64,000 bases of DNA, taken from NCBI GenBank assembly GCA_014218235.1, contig CM024763.1:89390244-89454243 (forward strand), given 5' to 3'. This document shows, piece by piece, positions 24,394 to 36,658 of this stretch; the first letter of the stretch is position 1, and every line of letters begins with the position of its first letter. Source of the stretch: Colocasia esculenta (Eukaryota; Streptophyta; Magnoliopsida; Alismatales; Araceae). The notes under the pieces are model-generated. The model searched no databases and had not been told where the DNA came from. It was given only the letters and a program-made list of their open reading frames with translations. The translations under genes were made by a program, and so were the position numbers.

Positions 24394-25733
24394 TCACGTA
24401 ACACCCCCAATCAATTGACGCCAAATTTTTTCTTTGTAAGGCATCATTAGCCATGGGGGGTCAAGTGGTCCACACATACCTTGCAGATCAGTAAGTGATA
24501 GAGAAATTAAGGCACTCAAGATCATATCTTCAATTAAGAAAATTTCATTTACACACCTAAGATCTTTATATGTGTTGAACACATCAATGCAGACTTGATT
24601 ATTTTCACCATTTTCACCCACAACTTCCATTTTCAGATCCTCTTTCATGATATTGAGGTCAGATTGAGTTGGATGCTCAGAGGATTGCTTGAACTCCACA
24701 GGCTGACTTGAGTCAAAAATAGTAGCATGATCAGGAATGAAATGGATATGACTTTCAACACAAGGATGCTTAAAAGGTTCAAGTGCAGTTGACCAGTCAT
24801 CTAGTGGTAGCATGTCCATGATCATGTTGGATTGAGAAGTTGTGGATGGAATTTGAGAGTCAAATTGTTGGTCACAATCAAGATAATGATGTGCATGATT
24901 GTCAATGGGTTGGCATGGTGACTGACTATCTTGCCTCCTTCTAATTTCCATCAGTTGAGTAATCAGGAGGTCAGTTTTGACAAAGGATTGCTCTAATTCA
25001 TGTTGTTGTTGGATGAATGTTTGCTCAAAGACTTGTTGGTTATCATGGAATTTTTGCATAAATTGCCCAAATTGATCATCAAATAGGCCTGATTGTGGGG
25101 GAGAAGTATAAGTGGACTGTGGATATACATGTCCCTCATGATGGCTTTTGTTATGAATATCAATTTGGCATTGGGCCCAATGTTGAAAGTTGTGGATAGG
25201 TGGGCTTTGGGCTTGGGCCAGAATAGGTTGATCTCTAAGTGTTAAATGCGGCATTACTTCTCCAAGTGGTTGGAAGGGTGTGCCTTCAGGAGCATTTGTT
25301 AAGCACACCGGCAGATCAATGCCAAAAATTTTTGATCGAACCATGATATGATTTCGGCACCTAGAAAGGGTCCTTGAATTTCCCCTTGAGGATCTTGATA
25401 GAGTAAACTCAATTTTTCAGGGGAGACACCATGGTCAACTTGTGAGTAAGGAGTGGGTGTGGATAACACTTAAAAGGTTTGGGTCTGTTCTTGGGTTGAG
25501 GGAGGTGATGAGATGTAACATGGGTCAACATATTTCCTCCACCCTGAATCATACATGTGATCTTTAATTGGGTGACCATAAATCAGATAGGCTTGAGTCC
25601 ATTTGGAGCCATTGGACTGGTAAGTAGAGGTTGAAGGATAAAGTGGGTTAGTTTGAGAGTGAATACCATAATGGGCTGATCTAATTTGTCCAAATGATGT
25701 GCCCATTTCATAACCATGATTGTCAACCCACAT
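24394..25733 (-). pseudogene. Array unit 3: best-preserved ORF of unknown function
   Basis: The longest surviving reading frame of the array: 24394-25344 is open for 316 codons, beginning MVRSKIFGID. The N-terminal piece is 25470-25733 (87 codons), ended by the same TAA seen in unit 2. Gln-rich, probable coiled coil around residues 110-160, acidic middle, C-terminus WLMMPYKEKIWRQLIGG. No known catalytic or zinc-binding motif. This is the best query for a database search. I cannot say whether it is a Gag derivative. Confidence 0.62.
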
Positions 25734-26827
25734 AAATCCTCTTTTTTTTTGTTTTTAAATTTTTTTTTTTGAAATATTTGATTTTTTTTTAATATTTTCA
25801 CACAAGTTAGCAAACAATTAATCTTATGACACCTATGGTTCCCTAAAATATAAACATTTGATTTCTCACTAATCAACTGAGGCCTAACTCAAATCCACTC
25901 TGAAGCCCGTTAACTGGCCAAGTAAGAGGTGGGAGAGTGGGAGGTTCCCCCTGCTCTCGCAGGGACCTAATTAAATAACCACTTGTCCACTTAGGCATTT
26001 GCCTATGAACCTCTAGCCTTAGACACCAGTTTCCAAACTTGATAGTGGGCCCAAGTGGGCCTAAGTCTCAAAGCGAACCCTAGGTAAGTTTCTACTTTCT
26101 TTTATTGGGCTTGGGAATGCAAAAGATGCAGGAAGTTGTGGTTTGTGGGCTAAGGAAGGGTGATCAAATCTCCACCTTATCTTGTTAAGGAAACTGCCCT
26201 TAAAATATTTTTAGAAATGATATGTGCACCACAAAATCAAGCAAGGGGTTCGATGCAAGCATGGCAATGCATGATCACACTTTTAAGAAAGTTGAGATTC
26301 TCACCTTGCCTCCCGCAATCTTCGACAAGAAAGGAAACTTTTCAAAAAAGAAACTTATCAAAAGATGAAAGTCTAAATGATGCATGTCCTAAAGATGGAA
26401 AGTTTCTAATCTTGACATCATGACATCTTTTATTGGATTCAAGTAATTGATTTTTTTATTTTTTTAATGAATTATCTAAACATGGCAACTAAAACAAAAG
26501 AAACTCAATCAAGAGGGTTTTAAGGGTACTTACCTCCAACGCAATCCCTCGTTCTTTTGGAAAGTAAAACAAATAGAAAGAGTGAGAGAGAGAAGGAAAC
26601 TCACCTCACCATTTTTTCTGAATTTTTTATGCAATTTTCGGATTTGTTTTCCAAAACAGCCCCTTTTACTTACAGATCTCCCTTTTAGTGACAGATTTCT
26701 GACAGATTCTTCAATTTTGCAATTTTCACGATTTTTCAATCTTTATTTGATACCTATAAAAAGAAAGAAAATGTTAGCCTGAATATATACAAAAAAAACA
26801 CCAAGATTATCAAAACTAAAAATCTAA
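25734..26827 (-). other. Array unit 3: leader
   Basis: Non-coding counterpart of 16064-17158; no gene seen. Confidence 0.6.
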
Positions 26828-26846
26828 TTCCCCGGCAACGGCGCCA
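26828..26846 (-). other. Array unit 3 primer binding site (tRNA-Asp type)
   Basis: Intact TGGCGCCGTTGCCGGGGAA on the minus strand, five bases from LTR 4. Confidence 0.85.
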
Positions 26847-26851
26847 AAAAT

Positions 26852-28147
26852 TGATAGCCCACGAATGCGTCGTTAAACACGTGACTAACAATCTCAAATA
26901 TTCGGCCTACACTAAATATTTTAACAGTAGTTAAGTGGTGAGACCGGGTCAAATCAACGGGGAAAAAGATTATTAACTTTGAAAACCTTGAGTTTCTTTG
27001 ATTAGAAAAATGTGTTGAGAATTTTAGAATTAAATCCTAAGTCTAATTTGATCAACCAATAATTCTAATCTAAGAAGAGTAGTTAGAAGAGAGAAATAGA
27101 GATAGAAATAAACTAAATTAACAAAGCTTAAATTTAAATTCCACTAACAAGTAAAAGAGTTTAACAAAAGTGCTAAAAAATGAAATTAAACTAACAACAC
27201 AATTTAGGAGAATAGAAAATCGAGAGGGATGAGAGAGAATAAGAGAGAGAAGAGAAAGATGAGAGAGAGAAGAGAGACGAAACAGAGAGGAGAGAGAAGA
27301 GAGAGGGATAAAAGAGAGGGAACGGAGAGAGAAGAGAGAGGCGAGAGAGAAGAGAGAAGAGAGAGAAGAGAGAGAGAGGAGAGAGGCGAAAGAGAAGAGA
27401 GAGGCGGCGGTGCGCCTCTACGTGCATGCATGCACGTAGGAGCAGCGGCGGGCACGGGGCGCAGGGCGCGGGGCGGTGCTGGCGCGTGGAGGCGCGTGGG
27501 GGCGGCAGGCGGGCAGCCCGGGACGCTCGTGCGGGGTGCGCAGGCGCGGGGTGCGCGGGCGGGCGCTGGCGCGTGGCAGCGGTGCAGGGCGCGCGGGCAC
27601 TGGCGGGGTGGCACGCAGGGCGGTGCGCGCTGCTGTTGCTGTGCTGCTTGCTGTTTCTGTGCGAGAGGAACCATGCGAGAAGAAGAAGGGGAGAAGAAAG
27701 ATGAGAGGAAGAAGAAGAGAAAGAAGAAGAGGAGGAAGGGGAGAAGGGAGGAAGAAGAAAGAGAAGGAGGAAAGGGATCGGAGGAGAAGAGGGAGAAGAG
27801 AATAATGAGAGAGAGAGGTGGAGGGTTTATAAAATAGTAGAGAAAGAGATGAAGGGGGAGAGAAGAAAGGAAGGAGAGATTTTTGGAAAATAGGAGAGGA
27901 GATTTTTAAAAATAAGAAAGTGTTTTAAAAAATTAATAGAATCTCTCATTTATTCTCTCTTGCTTCAATCCAATCCATTGGCCCATTTGACACTTTATTT
28001 CTTGGCTCATTAATCTTGCAAATATAACACAATAGAGATTTAATCAATTATCATTTTTTGTAATAAAGTGACGATGAATTTGTGTGAAATTAAGGACCAT
28101 AAGATAATAAAATAACATGATTATCATCAACAACAGCGCAATTATCA
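26852..28147 (-). repeat. Array LTR 4
   Basis: 1296 bp. TATAAA-type box on the minus strand near 27829, palindrome intact near 27418-27439. It shares ACTAAATATT with LTR 5, where LTRs 1-3 have ACTAAAGATT. Confidence 0.92.
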
Positions 28148-29274
28148 CACCCCCCAACTTACTCTTTGCTAGTCCCTTAGAAATGCACACAAGTGAATAA
28201 TTAGGACAAACAAGAGTTCAAAACATCATACTTTATGACAAGGAAATAAGAATGATGCTTGATCATAAGTATTTCAAGTTCCAGTTGAGAGTGTCAAAGG
28301 CAAATATGTCAGTTCATGTCATTAGATAGTTCCTCAAGATACACACAAAATTTCATGACTTTTTGTTCAATGTTTGAGCATAAAAAAAAAAGAGGATGCA
28401 TGTGTTTTTTACTTATCACTCAAGGATGGTATCAACTCTACACTCCTTAAATTCGATCCTCGAATTACAGATAGCTTTCACTCCGCCTAATTCTTCTTTT
28501 TTTTTTTCATGCTCTCTTCTTCTTTTTTTTTCTTTTCATTTACATGGTGCTGTACTTCCCTTCACTATTTGACGCGAGCCTCAACTCTTACCTTAGGAGC
28601 CACAGGCCCGGTTACTCTGATCAGGGGCATTTTCCATGTTTCTTTTTTTTTTCACTACTACACACATTTTCACATTTATTTGTAGGCAGGTAGCTTTTTC
28701 CCCACGATTGGTCATCAATAGGAATGTAGAATATCAATCAATCAACCTGAATGTTCGGTAAAAATCTCATCATCCATTTGAATAGCTCAAAACAATACTT
28801 TACTGTGTTGATGAAATTTTATATGTATTTTGAGGAAGATGCTAAAAACATAACTAGTTAACTCACTCCTTCAACTCACCACCTTCACAAGTACACACTA
28901 TGAGTCAAGCTAGAAAAAAAAATTTCTTGCATGAAATATGAAGCATGAAGCACAATGTTAGGGACAAAATTTGAAATACAATTTGTCTCTCCCCCCAACT
29001 TAAATGACATTGTCCTCAATGGCATAAAAGTAATGACAATAGAATAAAGCCAATGTAAGTTAAGAAAGGAGAGATGCAACTGATGATCACATGCAGGTGG
29101 TTGCACACTAGCTTTAGCAAAGGATAGTGGCCAGCAAACACCTAAGACACAATATAAAAATAAAATCAATAGAAATCAATTTTCCTAAAAATATTGGGTT
29201 GCCTCCCAACAAGCGCTAAGTTTAATGTCTTCAGCCAGACACATGGGGGTAACAGGGTCACGTAACACCCCCAA
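28148..29274 (-). other. Array unit 4: polypurine tract and 3' untranslated part
   Basis: Non-coding counterpart of 13615-14723; shares several single-base variants with unit 3. Confidence 0.7.
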
Positions 29275-30596
29275 TCAATTGACGCCAAATTTTTCTTTGT
29301 AAGGCATCATTAGCCATGGGGGGTCAAGTGGTCCACACATACCTTGCAGATCAGTAAGTGATAGAGAAATTAAGGCACTCAAGATCATATCTTCAATTAA
29401 GAAAATTTCATTTACACACCTAAGATCTTTATATGTGTTGAACACATCAATGCAGACTTGATTATTTTCACCATTTTCACCCACAACTTCCATTTTCAGA
29501 TCATCTTTCATGATATTGAGGTCAGATTGAGTTGGATGCTCAGAGGATTGCTTGAACTCCACAGGCTGACTTGAGTCAAAAATAGTAGCACGATCAGGAA
29601 TGAAATGGATATGACTTTCAACACAAGGATGCTTAAAAGGTTCAAGTGCAGTTGACCGGTCATCTAGTGGTAGCATGTCCATGATCATGTTGGATTGAGA
29701 AGTTGTGGATGGAATTTGAGAGTCAAATTGTTGGTCACAATCAAGATAATGATGTGCATGATTGTCAATGGGTTGGCATGGTGACTGACTATCTTGCCTC
29801 CTTCTAATTTCCATCAGTTGAGTAATCAGGAGGTCAGTTTTGACAAAGGATTGCTCTAATTCATGTTGTTGTTGGGTGAATGTTTGCTCAAAGACTTGTT
29901 GGTTATCATGGAATTTTTGCATAAATTGCCCAAATTGATCATCAAATAGGCCTGATTGTGGGGGAGAAGTATAAGTGGACTGTGGATATACATGTCCCTC
30001 ATGATGGCCTTTGTCATGAATATCAATTTGGCATTGGGCCCAATGTTGAAAGTTGTGGATAGGTGGGCTTTGGGCTTGGGCCAGAATAGGTTGATCTCTA
30101 AGTGTTAAATGCGGCATTACTTCTCCAAGTGGTTGGAAGAGTGTGCCTTCAGGAGCATTTGTTAAGCACATCGGAAGATCAATGCCAAAAAAATTTTGAT
30201 CGAACCATGATATGATTTCGGCACCTAGAAGGGTCCTTGAATTTCCCCTTGAGGAACTTGATAGAGTAAACTAAATTTTTCAGGGGAGACACCCTGGTCA
30301 ACTTTTGAGTAAGGAGTGGGTGTGGATAACACTTGAAAGGTTTGGGTCTGTTCTTGGGTTGAGGGAGGTGATGAGATGTAACATGGGTCAACATATTTCC
30401 TCCACCCTGAATCATACATGTGATCTTTAATTGGGTGACCATGAATCAGATAGGCTTGAGTCTATTTGGAGCCATTGGACTGGTAAGTAGAAGTTGAAGG
30501 ATAAAGTGGGTTAGTTTGAGAGTGAATACCATAATGGGCTGATCCAATTTGTCCAAATGATGTGCCCATTTCATAACCCTGATTGTCAACCCACAT
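29275..30596 (-). pseudogene. Array unit 4: broken ORF of unknown function
   Basis: Same unknown family. 29275-30171 is open for 298 codons. The N-terminal part starts at ATG 30596 and stops at TAG 30462-30464, a lesion not seen in units 1-3. The middle piece at 30225-30419 reads past the TAA of units 2 and 3, confirming that those units carry a derived nonsense codon. No function is assigned. Confidence 0.6.
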
Positions 30597-31700
30597 AAAT
30601 CCTCTTTTTTTGTTTTTTTTTTTTAAATTTTTTGTTGTTTTGAAATATTTGATTTTTTTTTTAATATTTTCACACAAGTTAGCAAACAATTAATCCTATG
30701 ACACCTATGGTTCCCTAAAATATAAACATTTGATTTCTCACTAATCAACTGAGGCCTGAATCAAATCCACTCTGAAGCCCGTTAACTGGCCAGGTAAGAG
30801 GTGGGAGAGTGGGAGGTTCCCCCTGCTCTCGCAGGGACCTAATTAAATAACCACTTGTCCACTTAGGCGTTTGCCTATGAACCTCTAGCCTTAGACACCA
30901 GTTTCCAAACTTGATAGTGGGCCCAAGTGGGCCTAAGTCTCAAAGCGAACCCTAGGTAAGTTTCTACTTTCTTTTATTGGGCTTGGGAATGCAAAATATG
31001 TAGGAAGTTGTGGTTTGTGGGCTAAGGAAGGGTGATCAAATCCCCACCTTATCTTGTTAAGGAAACTGCCCTTAAAATATTTTTAGAAATGATATGTGCA
31101 CCACAAAATCAAGCAAGGGGTTCGATGCAAGCATGGCAATGCATGATCACGCTTTTAAGAAAGTTGAGATTCTCACCTTGCCTCCCGCAATCTTCGACAA
31201 GAAAGGAAACTTTTCAAAAAAGAAACTTAGCAAAAGATGAAAGTCTAAATGATGCATGTCCTAAAGATGGAAAGTTTCTAATCTTGACATCATGACATCT
31301 TTCATTGGATTCAAGTAATTGATTTTTTTATTTTTTAATGAATTATCTAAACATGGCAACTAAAAAAAAAGAAACTCAATCAAGAGGGTTTTAAGGGTAC
31401 TTACCTCCAACGCAATCTCTCGTTCTTTTGGAAAGTAAAACAAATAGAAAGATTGAGAGAGAGAAGGAAACTCACCTCACCATTTTTTCTGATTTTTTTT
31501 TGTGCAATTTTCAGATTTGTTTTCCAAAACAGCCCCTTTTACTTACAGATCTCCCTTTTAGTGACAGATTTCTGACAGATTCTTCAATTTTACAATTTTC
31601 AGGATTTTTCAATCTTTATTTGATACATACAAAAAGAAAGAAAATGTTAGCCTGAATATATAAAAAAAAAACACCAAGATTATCAAAACTAAAAATCTAA
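30597..31700 (-). other. Array unit 4: leader
   Basis: Non-coding counterpart of 16064-17158; no gene seen. Confidence 0.6.
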
Positions 31701-31719
31701 TTCCCCGGCAACGGCGCCA
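31701..31719 (-). other. Array unit 4 primer binding site (tRNA-Asp type)
   Basis: Intact TGGCGCCGTTGCCGGGGAA on the minus strand, five bases from LTR 5. Confidence 0.85.
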
Positions 31720-31724
31720 AAAAT

Positions 31725-33036
31725 TGATAGCCCACGAATGCGTCGTTAAACACGTGACTAACAATCTCAAATATTCGGCCTACACTAAATATTTTAACAG
31801 TAGTTAAGTGGTGGGACCGAGTCGAATCATCGGGGAAAAATATTATTAACTTTGAAAACCTTGAGTTTCTTTGATTAGAAAAGTGTGTTGAGAATTTTAG
31901 AATTAAATCCTAAGACTAATTTGATCAACCAATAATTCTAATCTAAGAAGAGTAGTTAGAAGAGAGAAATAGAGATAGAAGGAAACTAAATTAACAAAGC
32001 TTAAATTTAAATTCCACTAACAAGTAAAAGAGTTTAACAAAAGTGCTAAAAATGAAATTAAACTAACAACACAATTTAGGAGAATAGAAAATCGAGAGGG
32101 ATGAGAGAGAATTGAAGAGAGAATAAGAGAGAGAAGAGAAAGATGAGAGAGAGGAGAGACGAAACAGAGAGGAGAGAGAAGAGAGAGGGAGAAAAGAGAG
32201 AGAGCGGAGAGAGAAGAGAGAGACGAGAGAGAAGAGAGAGAAGAGAGAAAAGAGAGAGAAGAGAGAGAGAGAGAGGGAGGAGAGAGGCGAAAGAGAAGAG
32301 AGAGGCGGCGGTGCGCCTCTACGTGCATTCATGCACGTAGGGGCAGCGGCGGGCGCGGGGCTCGCGGGCGCGGGGACGCGGGGCGGTGCTGGCGTGTGGA
32401 GGCGCGTGGAGGCAACAGGCGGGCAGCCCGGGGCGCGCGGGCGGGAGCTGGCGCGTGGCAGGGGTGCAGGGCGCGCGGGCGCTGGCGAGGCGGCACGTAG
32501 GGCGGTGCACGCTGCTGCTACTGTGCTGCTTGTTGTTTCTGTGCGAGAGGAACCGGGCGAGAAGAAGAAGGGGAGAAGAAAGAGGAGAGGAAGAAGAAGA
32601 GAAAGAAGAAGAGGAGGAAGGGCAGAAGGGAGGAAGAAGAAAGAGAAGGAGGAAAGGGATCGGAGGAGAAGAGGGAGAAGAGAGAAGAGAATAATGAGAG
32701 AGAGAGGTGGAGGGTTTATAAAATAGTAGAGAAAGAGAGGAAGGGGGAGAGAAGAAAGGAAGGAGAGATTTTTGGAAAATAGGAGAGGAGATTTTTAAAA
32801 ATAAGAAAGTGTTTTAAAAAATTAATAGAATCTCTCCTTTATTCTCTCTTGCTTCAATCCAATCCATTGGCCCATTTGACACTTTATTTCTTGGCCCATT
32901 AATCCTGCATATACAACACAATAGAGATTTAATCAATTATCATTTTTTGTAATAAAGTGACGATGAATTTGTGTGAAATTAAGGACCATAAGATAATAAA
33001 ATAACATGATTATCATCAATAACAACGCAATTATCA
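31725..33036 (-). repeat. Array LTR 5 (outer right, 5' LTR)
   Basis: 1312 bp. It shares ACCGAGTCGAATC with LTR 1, whereas LTRs 2-4 differ there. This fits LTRs 1 and 5 being the two original outer LTRs. The palindrome has one changed base (GCATTCATGC). Confidence 0.92.
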
Positions 33037-33041
33037 GAAAC
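33037..33041. repeat. Target-site duplication, right copy (GAAAC)
   Basis: GAAAC directly after LTR 5, equal to 12314-12318. Confidence 0.9.
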
Positions 33042-33164
33042 ACAGAGAAGTGCTAGCAATCAAGATCTTGTGTTGGCAACGAAGCTCGAATCGTTCGCAG
33101 AACACAAGCAAAGATTTTTTCTCTCAAGGAATTTTCTCAAGCTATGCTCTAGAACAAATGTGTA

Positions 33165-35801
33165 TGTTATGCCCTGCATTTTTAAATTATTTCTGTAGAT
33201 TTTAACGTGATTTTATACATTTTTTATTTTTCTAGAGTGGTCTATTCGGAGGTCCTTGACGGTAACATCGACTACCGTCAAGACTCTCTTGACGGCAAGG
33301 CATTCTGTCATCAAGTTTATCTTGACGGCAGTATTCTATGTCGTTAATCTCTTGTTGACGGCAACTTTTGCTGCCGTCAATCTATTGTTTTCCGATTATG
33401 ACTTCTTAGATGATAAGTTCTAGGGTTCTAGTCCAATTCTTACCCCTAGAATTGTATTCTTAATATGATTCCTACCCCTAGCATTGGTTAGCTCTATAAA
33501 TCGGAGGGTTTAGACTTCGGTTAGGGATCTCTTTGCCTTGTTTGGGAGTTGCCCTGAGAGGAGGGAGAGAGGGTTTTTAGAGAGGGAGATTCATCGTCCT
33601 CAACCTAGTTCATGTTGATCCAATTGAGGACTTTTCTTCTTTAACACCAGAAGATTTTGATGTTCGAAGGAATCGACTAGAAGGTCGTTCGTGGAGGAGA
33701 TTTTGAGGAGAGAACCATGTAGGGCTTGGTGTGACTTCGTCGGTTTAATTTGCATGGTTAGAGTGTTTTGTAGACAAGTAAATTGGGGTTTTAAGTCTGT
33801 GGTTATAACACGTATATTATATGATTTTAACAGATTTTTATAAGTTTTAAAACTTCACAAATTTTGGTTTTGATTATCGATGTGAAAACAAGTTCTGTGG
33901 GTTAGAACTTGATGGCGAAACTGACTGTCATCAAGCTCTCTTGGCGACACAATTGTATGTCGTCAACACTACCTTGATGACATATGATCATGCCGTCAAT
34001 TCTTCCTGAACGGTAATTGATATCCCGCCGTTTAGTTCTTGCTCCAAAATCTTGATTTTTATTTTTGTTTATGCAAAAGGCCTTGTATTTAACCAAAGTT
34101 GGATGTATAGACCATACTAGCATGTGTATCTGGTTATCTTAATACTACTGTGACAACATAAAATATCTTGCTAAATTTATGACGACTATAGGCATGATTT
34201 ATTATTATTCTTTATGAAGAATTGTGTTAGAAATTGTTAGATAAATAAGGATAATTTTTGTGTTCTTTGTTTCTGTTTAGATAAATTGTGATATTTTGCA
34301 GAGTTACTCATGTCAGTCATGTTATCATATGGTTCTAATCTGAGAATTTTCTGTGGTTGATAAGCATTTATTGGAATATGTTTTCTATGCATAAGAGTAG
34401 TCTGTAAATTACAGTAAATTGTAGGGTCATTATAAAGTTTAAAATTTCAATGATTTGATGTAAATTCATGATACACAAGCTTTGTTAATGTTTTAGATTT
34501 TTCTGAGCACTATGGATATTTATGAACTGTTTAAAACTTTTTATGCGTTATACTTTAATTAAGTTTAAATTTGTGTAATTACTAAAATTAACTGCATATT
34601 AAGTTTCTAAAACCCTTGCTTATGAATGAATGTTAATGGCTTGTTACATATTTATTACTTTTGTATGAGTGCATGTGTATGAGTAAACAAGATAAAGTGT
34701 TCATAAAAGATGTGCCAATAAGATACTGCCGCTACCGTAGAGATTGTGGCGCCGTACTGTGGAAATACCTCTATGGAAAGACTCAAAGTGTTATATGATA
34801 TCCGAGATAACAGGTCATGTGGAATCCTAAAGGTGGACAAGTTCTACTGGTAATGGTGGGGAGGGCTTCCCAGTTCTACAAGACCAAGACTTGGTCGCTT
34901 TGTCTGACGATTAAATATGTGATCATGATGTGAGTCCTCTAGTGATGGTTTGGACAATGTGTCTCAACTACTGATAAGATTAAAGTGAGTATGTGAATAA
35001 TGTGAAACATGATATGTGATCGTGACATGTGGTAAATGCAAAGTGAATATGAACATAACAGTGAAAGTGCAAGTGAAAGTGTTATCTAAAGTGCTATGTG
35101 AAAGTGAATGTGACATGTGATCATGTAAGTAAATCTTGAAATCTAAGTGAAAACCTTGTATATGTGCAATGTGAACACCATGGGTAAGCAACGTGAACAA
35201 GAATAGAAGGGTAAGTATGTGATAATGCGTGAAAAAGCAAGTGCAAGTATTATTGTTTATTGTGTTAATTGACCATGTATGTTAAGTTTTATGAAATGTT
35301 AATACATGCTTAGTGATGAGAATAAAAGTGATATATATGATATTAAGTGTGTTATGTGATACGAGTTACCATGTTTTCAAGTTATGTTATATGTAGATTG
35401 TGGATTTAGATTCTTGTTTGCTTGTTGGGTCTATTGCATACACTCACACCCTTGTTGATTTTTCAGGATGTTGAAGATTTGGAAGTCGAAGCATTGGCCT
35501 AGTCTGTCGTAAAGTGTGAAGAGTAGACTTGTAGTTTAGTACTTAGCATGTTGTAATCTTTATAATTTGAACATTTAATGTTGTTTTGGAGATTGGCTAT
35601 GTTATATACTTTATCTCTATATAGATTGTGATATGTGGATTATAAATAAATAAAAAGTTGTTATTTATTATGCTACAAAACTCCTCTATTTGTGTGAATC
35701 TCAACCCAATTATCCATTGTTGGGGTCTTCCCTCTTGTAGCGACTCACTCTCGTCCGATGTAGGTTTGGTATAATCGTACCGATAGAAGTGGGGCGCTAC
35801 A
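33165..35801 (+). repeat. LTR A (2.6 kb) with two hairpin clusters
   Basis: TATAAA box at 33495-33500. The first hairpin cluster (33256-33380) includes the perfect stems TTGACGGTA/TACCGTCAA and TTGACGGCA/TGCCGTCAA. The second cluster lies at about 33905-34035. Open frames inside are short and not credible as genes. Confidence 0.85.
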
Positions 35802-36058
35802 AGATGGTATTAAAGCAACTGGGTTGAGATTGTACATGAATAGCCATCAACTTGATTCACATCTCAAAGTTTTTATATGAGAAGCCAGATCTCTCGAGCT
35901 AATTGGTTAGGATTAGAAAAGTGATAAGATAAGGATTAAAGAAAATAATAGGCATATATAGTAATGATTGAACCCTAACCAAGTGTTTTAAATTTGTAGG
36001 TTGCCTCTGTACCTTAATTCGATCTTCGAGGATGAAGATCCTTTTAAGGAGGAGAGAG

Positions 36059-36658
36059 TGTTATGCCCTGCATTTTTTTATTTCTTAAATTATTTTCATA
36101 GATTTTAACGTGATTTTTGAATTTTTTTTTTCTAAGGTGGTCTGTTTGGGGTCCTTGATGGAGCCCTAACTACCATCAAGACTCTCTTGACGACAAAGTA
36201 TCCTGTCGTCAGGTTTATGTTGACGGCAGTATCATGTGCCGTCAGTCCCCTATTGACGACAGCTTTTGTTGCCATCAACCTACTGTTTCCTTTTCCGATT
36301 ATGACTTCTTAGATAATAAGTTTTGAGGTTCTAGTCTGATTCCTACCCCTAGAATTGTGTTCCTAATAGGACTCCTACCCTTCATAACATGGGTTAGCTC
36401 TATAAATCTGAGGGTTTAGCCTTGGGTTAGGGATCTCATTGGCTTGTTTGAGAGTTTCCCCAAGAGGAGAGAGAGAGAGGGTTTTTAAAAAGGGAGATTC
36501 ATTATCATTGGCCTAATTTGTGTTGATCCAAATGAGGACTTTACTTCTTCTACACCAGAAGATTTTGATGTGCGAAGGAATCGACCAGAAGATCATTCAT
36601 GGAAGAGATTTTGAGGAGAGAATCATCTAGGACTTAGTGTGGCTTCATCTGTTTAATT
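36059..36658 (+). repeat. LTR B, truncated after about 600 bases
   Basis: Parallels 33165-33750 with many substitutions, including TATAAA at 36411-36416 and a decayed hairpin cluster at about 36148-36285. Similarity to LTR A ends near 36658; about 2 kb is missing. Confidence 0.82.

Larger units (their letters stand above)
12319..33036 (-). mobile_element. Tandem five-LTR array of a non-autonomous gypsy-like retrotransposon
   Basis: Five LTRs of 1.25-1.31 kb start at 12319, 17183, 22010, 26852 and 31725. They alternate with four internal regions of 3.57-3.58 kb, giving a period of 4.83-4.87 kb. Each LTR begins TGATAG and ends TTATCA. On the minus strand each internal region starts with the primer site TGGCGCCGTTGCCGGGGAA and ends at a G-rich polypurine tract. 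One 5-base duplication (GAAAC) flanks the whole array, so it entered as one insertion and was later expanded, most simply by unequal recombination between LTRs. No protease, reverse transcriptase or integrase is encoded. The tRNA-Asp-type primer site and the G6 polypurine tract resemble Athila/Tat gypsy lineages, so the likely class is a LARD-type parasite of such an element. Confidence 0.92.
33165..36658 (+). mobile_element. Gypsy-type element with collapsed interior and truncated 3' LTR
   Basis: LTR A (33165-35801) begins TGTTATGCCCTGC and ends GCGCTACA. A 257-base internal stub follows (35802-36058), with an initiator-Met-like primer site (TGGTATTAAAGCAAC at 35805-35819; two substitutions from the usual site) and the polypurine tract AAGGAGGAGAGAG (36046-36058). 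A second LTR copy then begins at 36059 but matches only to about 36658. All coding sequence is gone. Long LTRs, an iMet-type primer site and a purine tract of this kind fit the Tekay/Del group of gypsy elements. The two LTR copies differ visibly, so this is an old insertion. Confidence 0.85.

Noticed and set aside
12319..33036. CRISPR-like or satellite array
   Set aside because: The period of 4.8 kb, the TG...CA LTR ends, the primer sites and the polypurine tracts show an LTR retrotransposon array.
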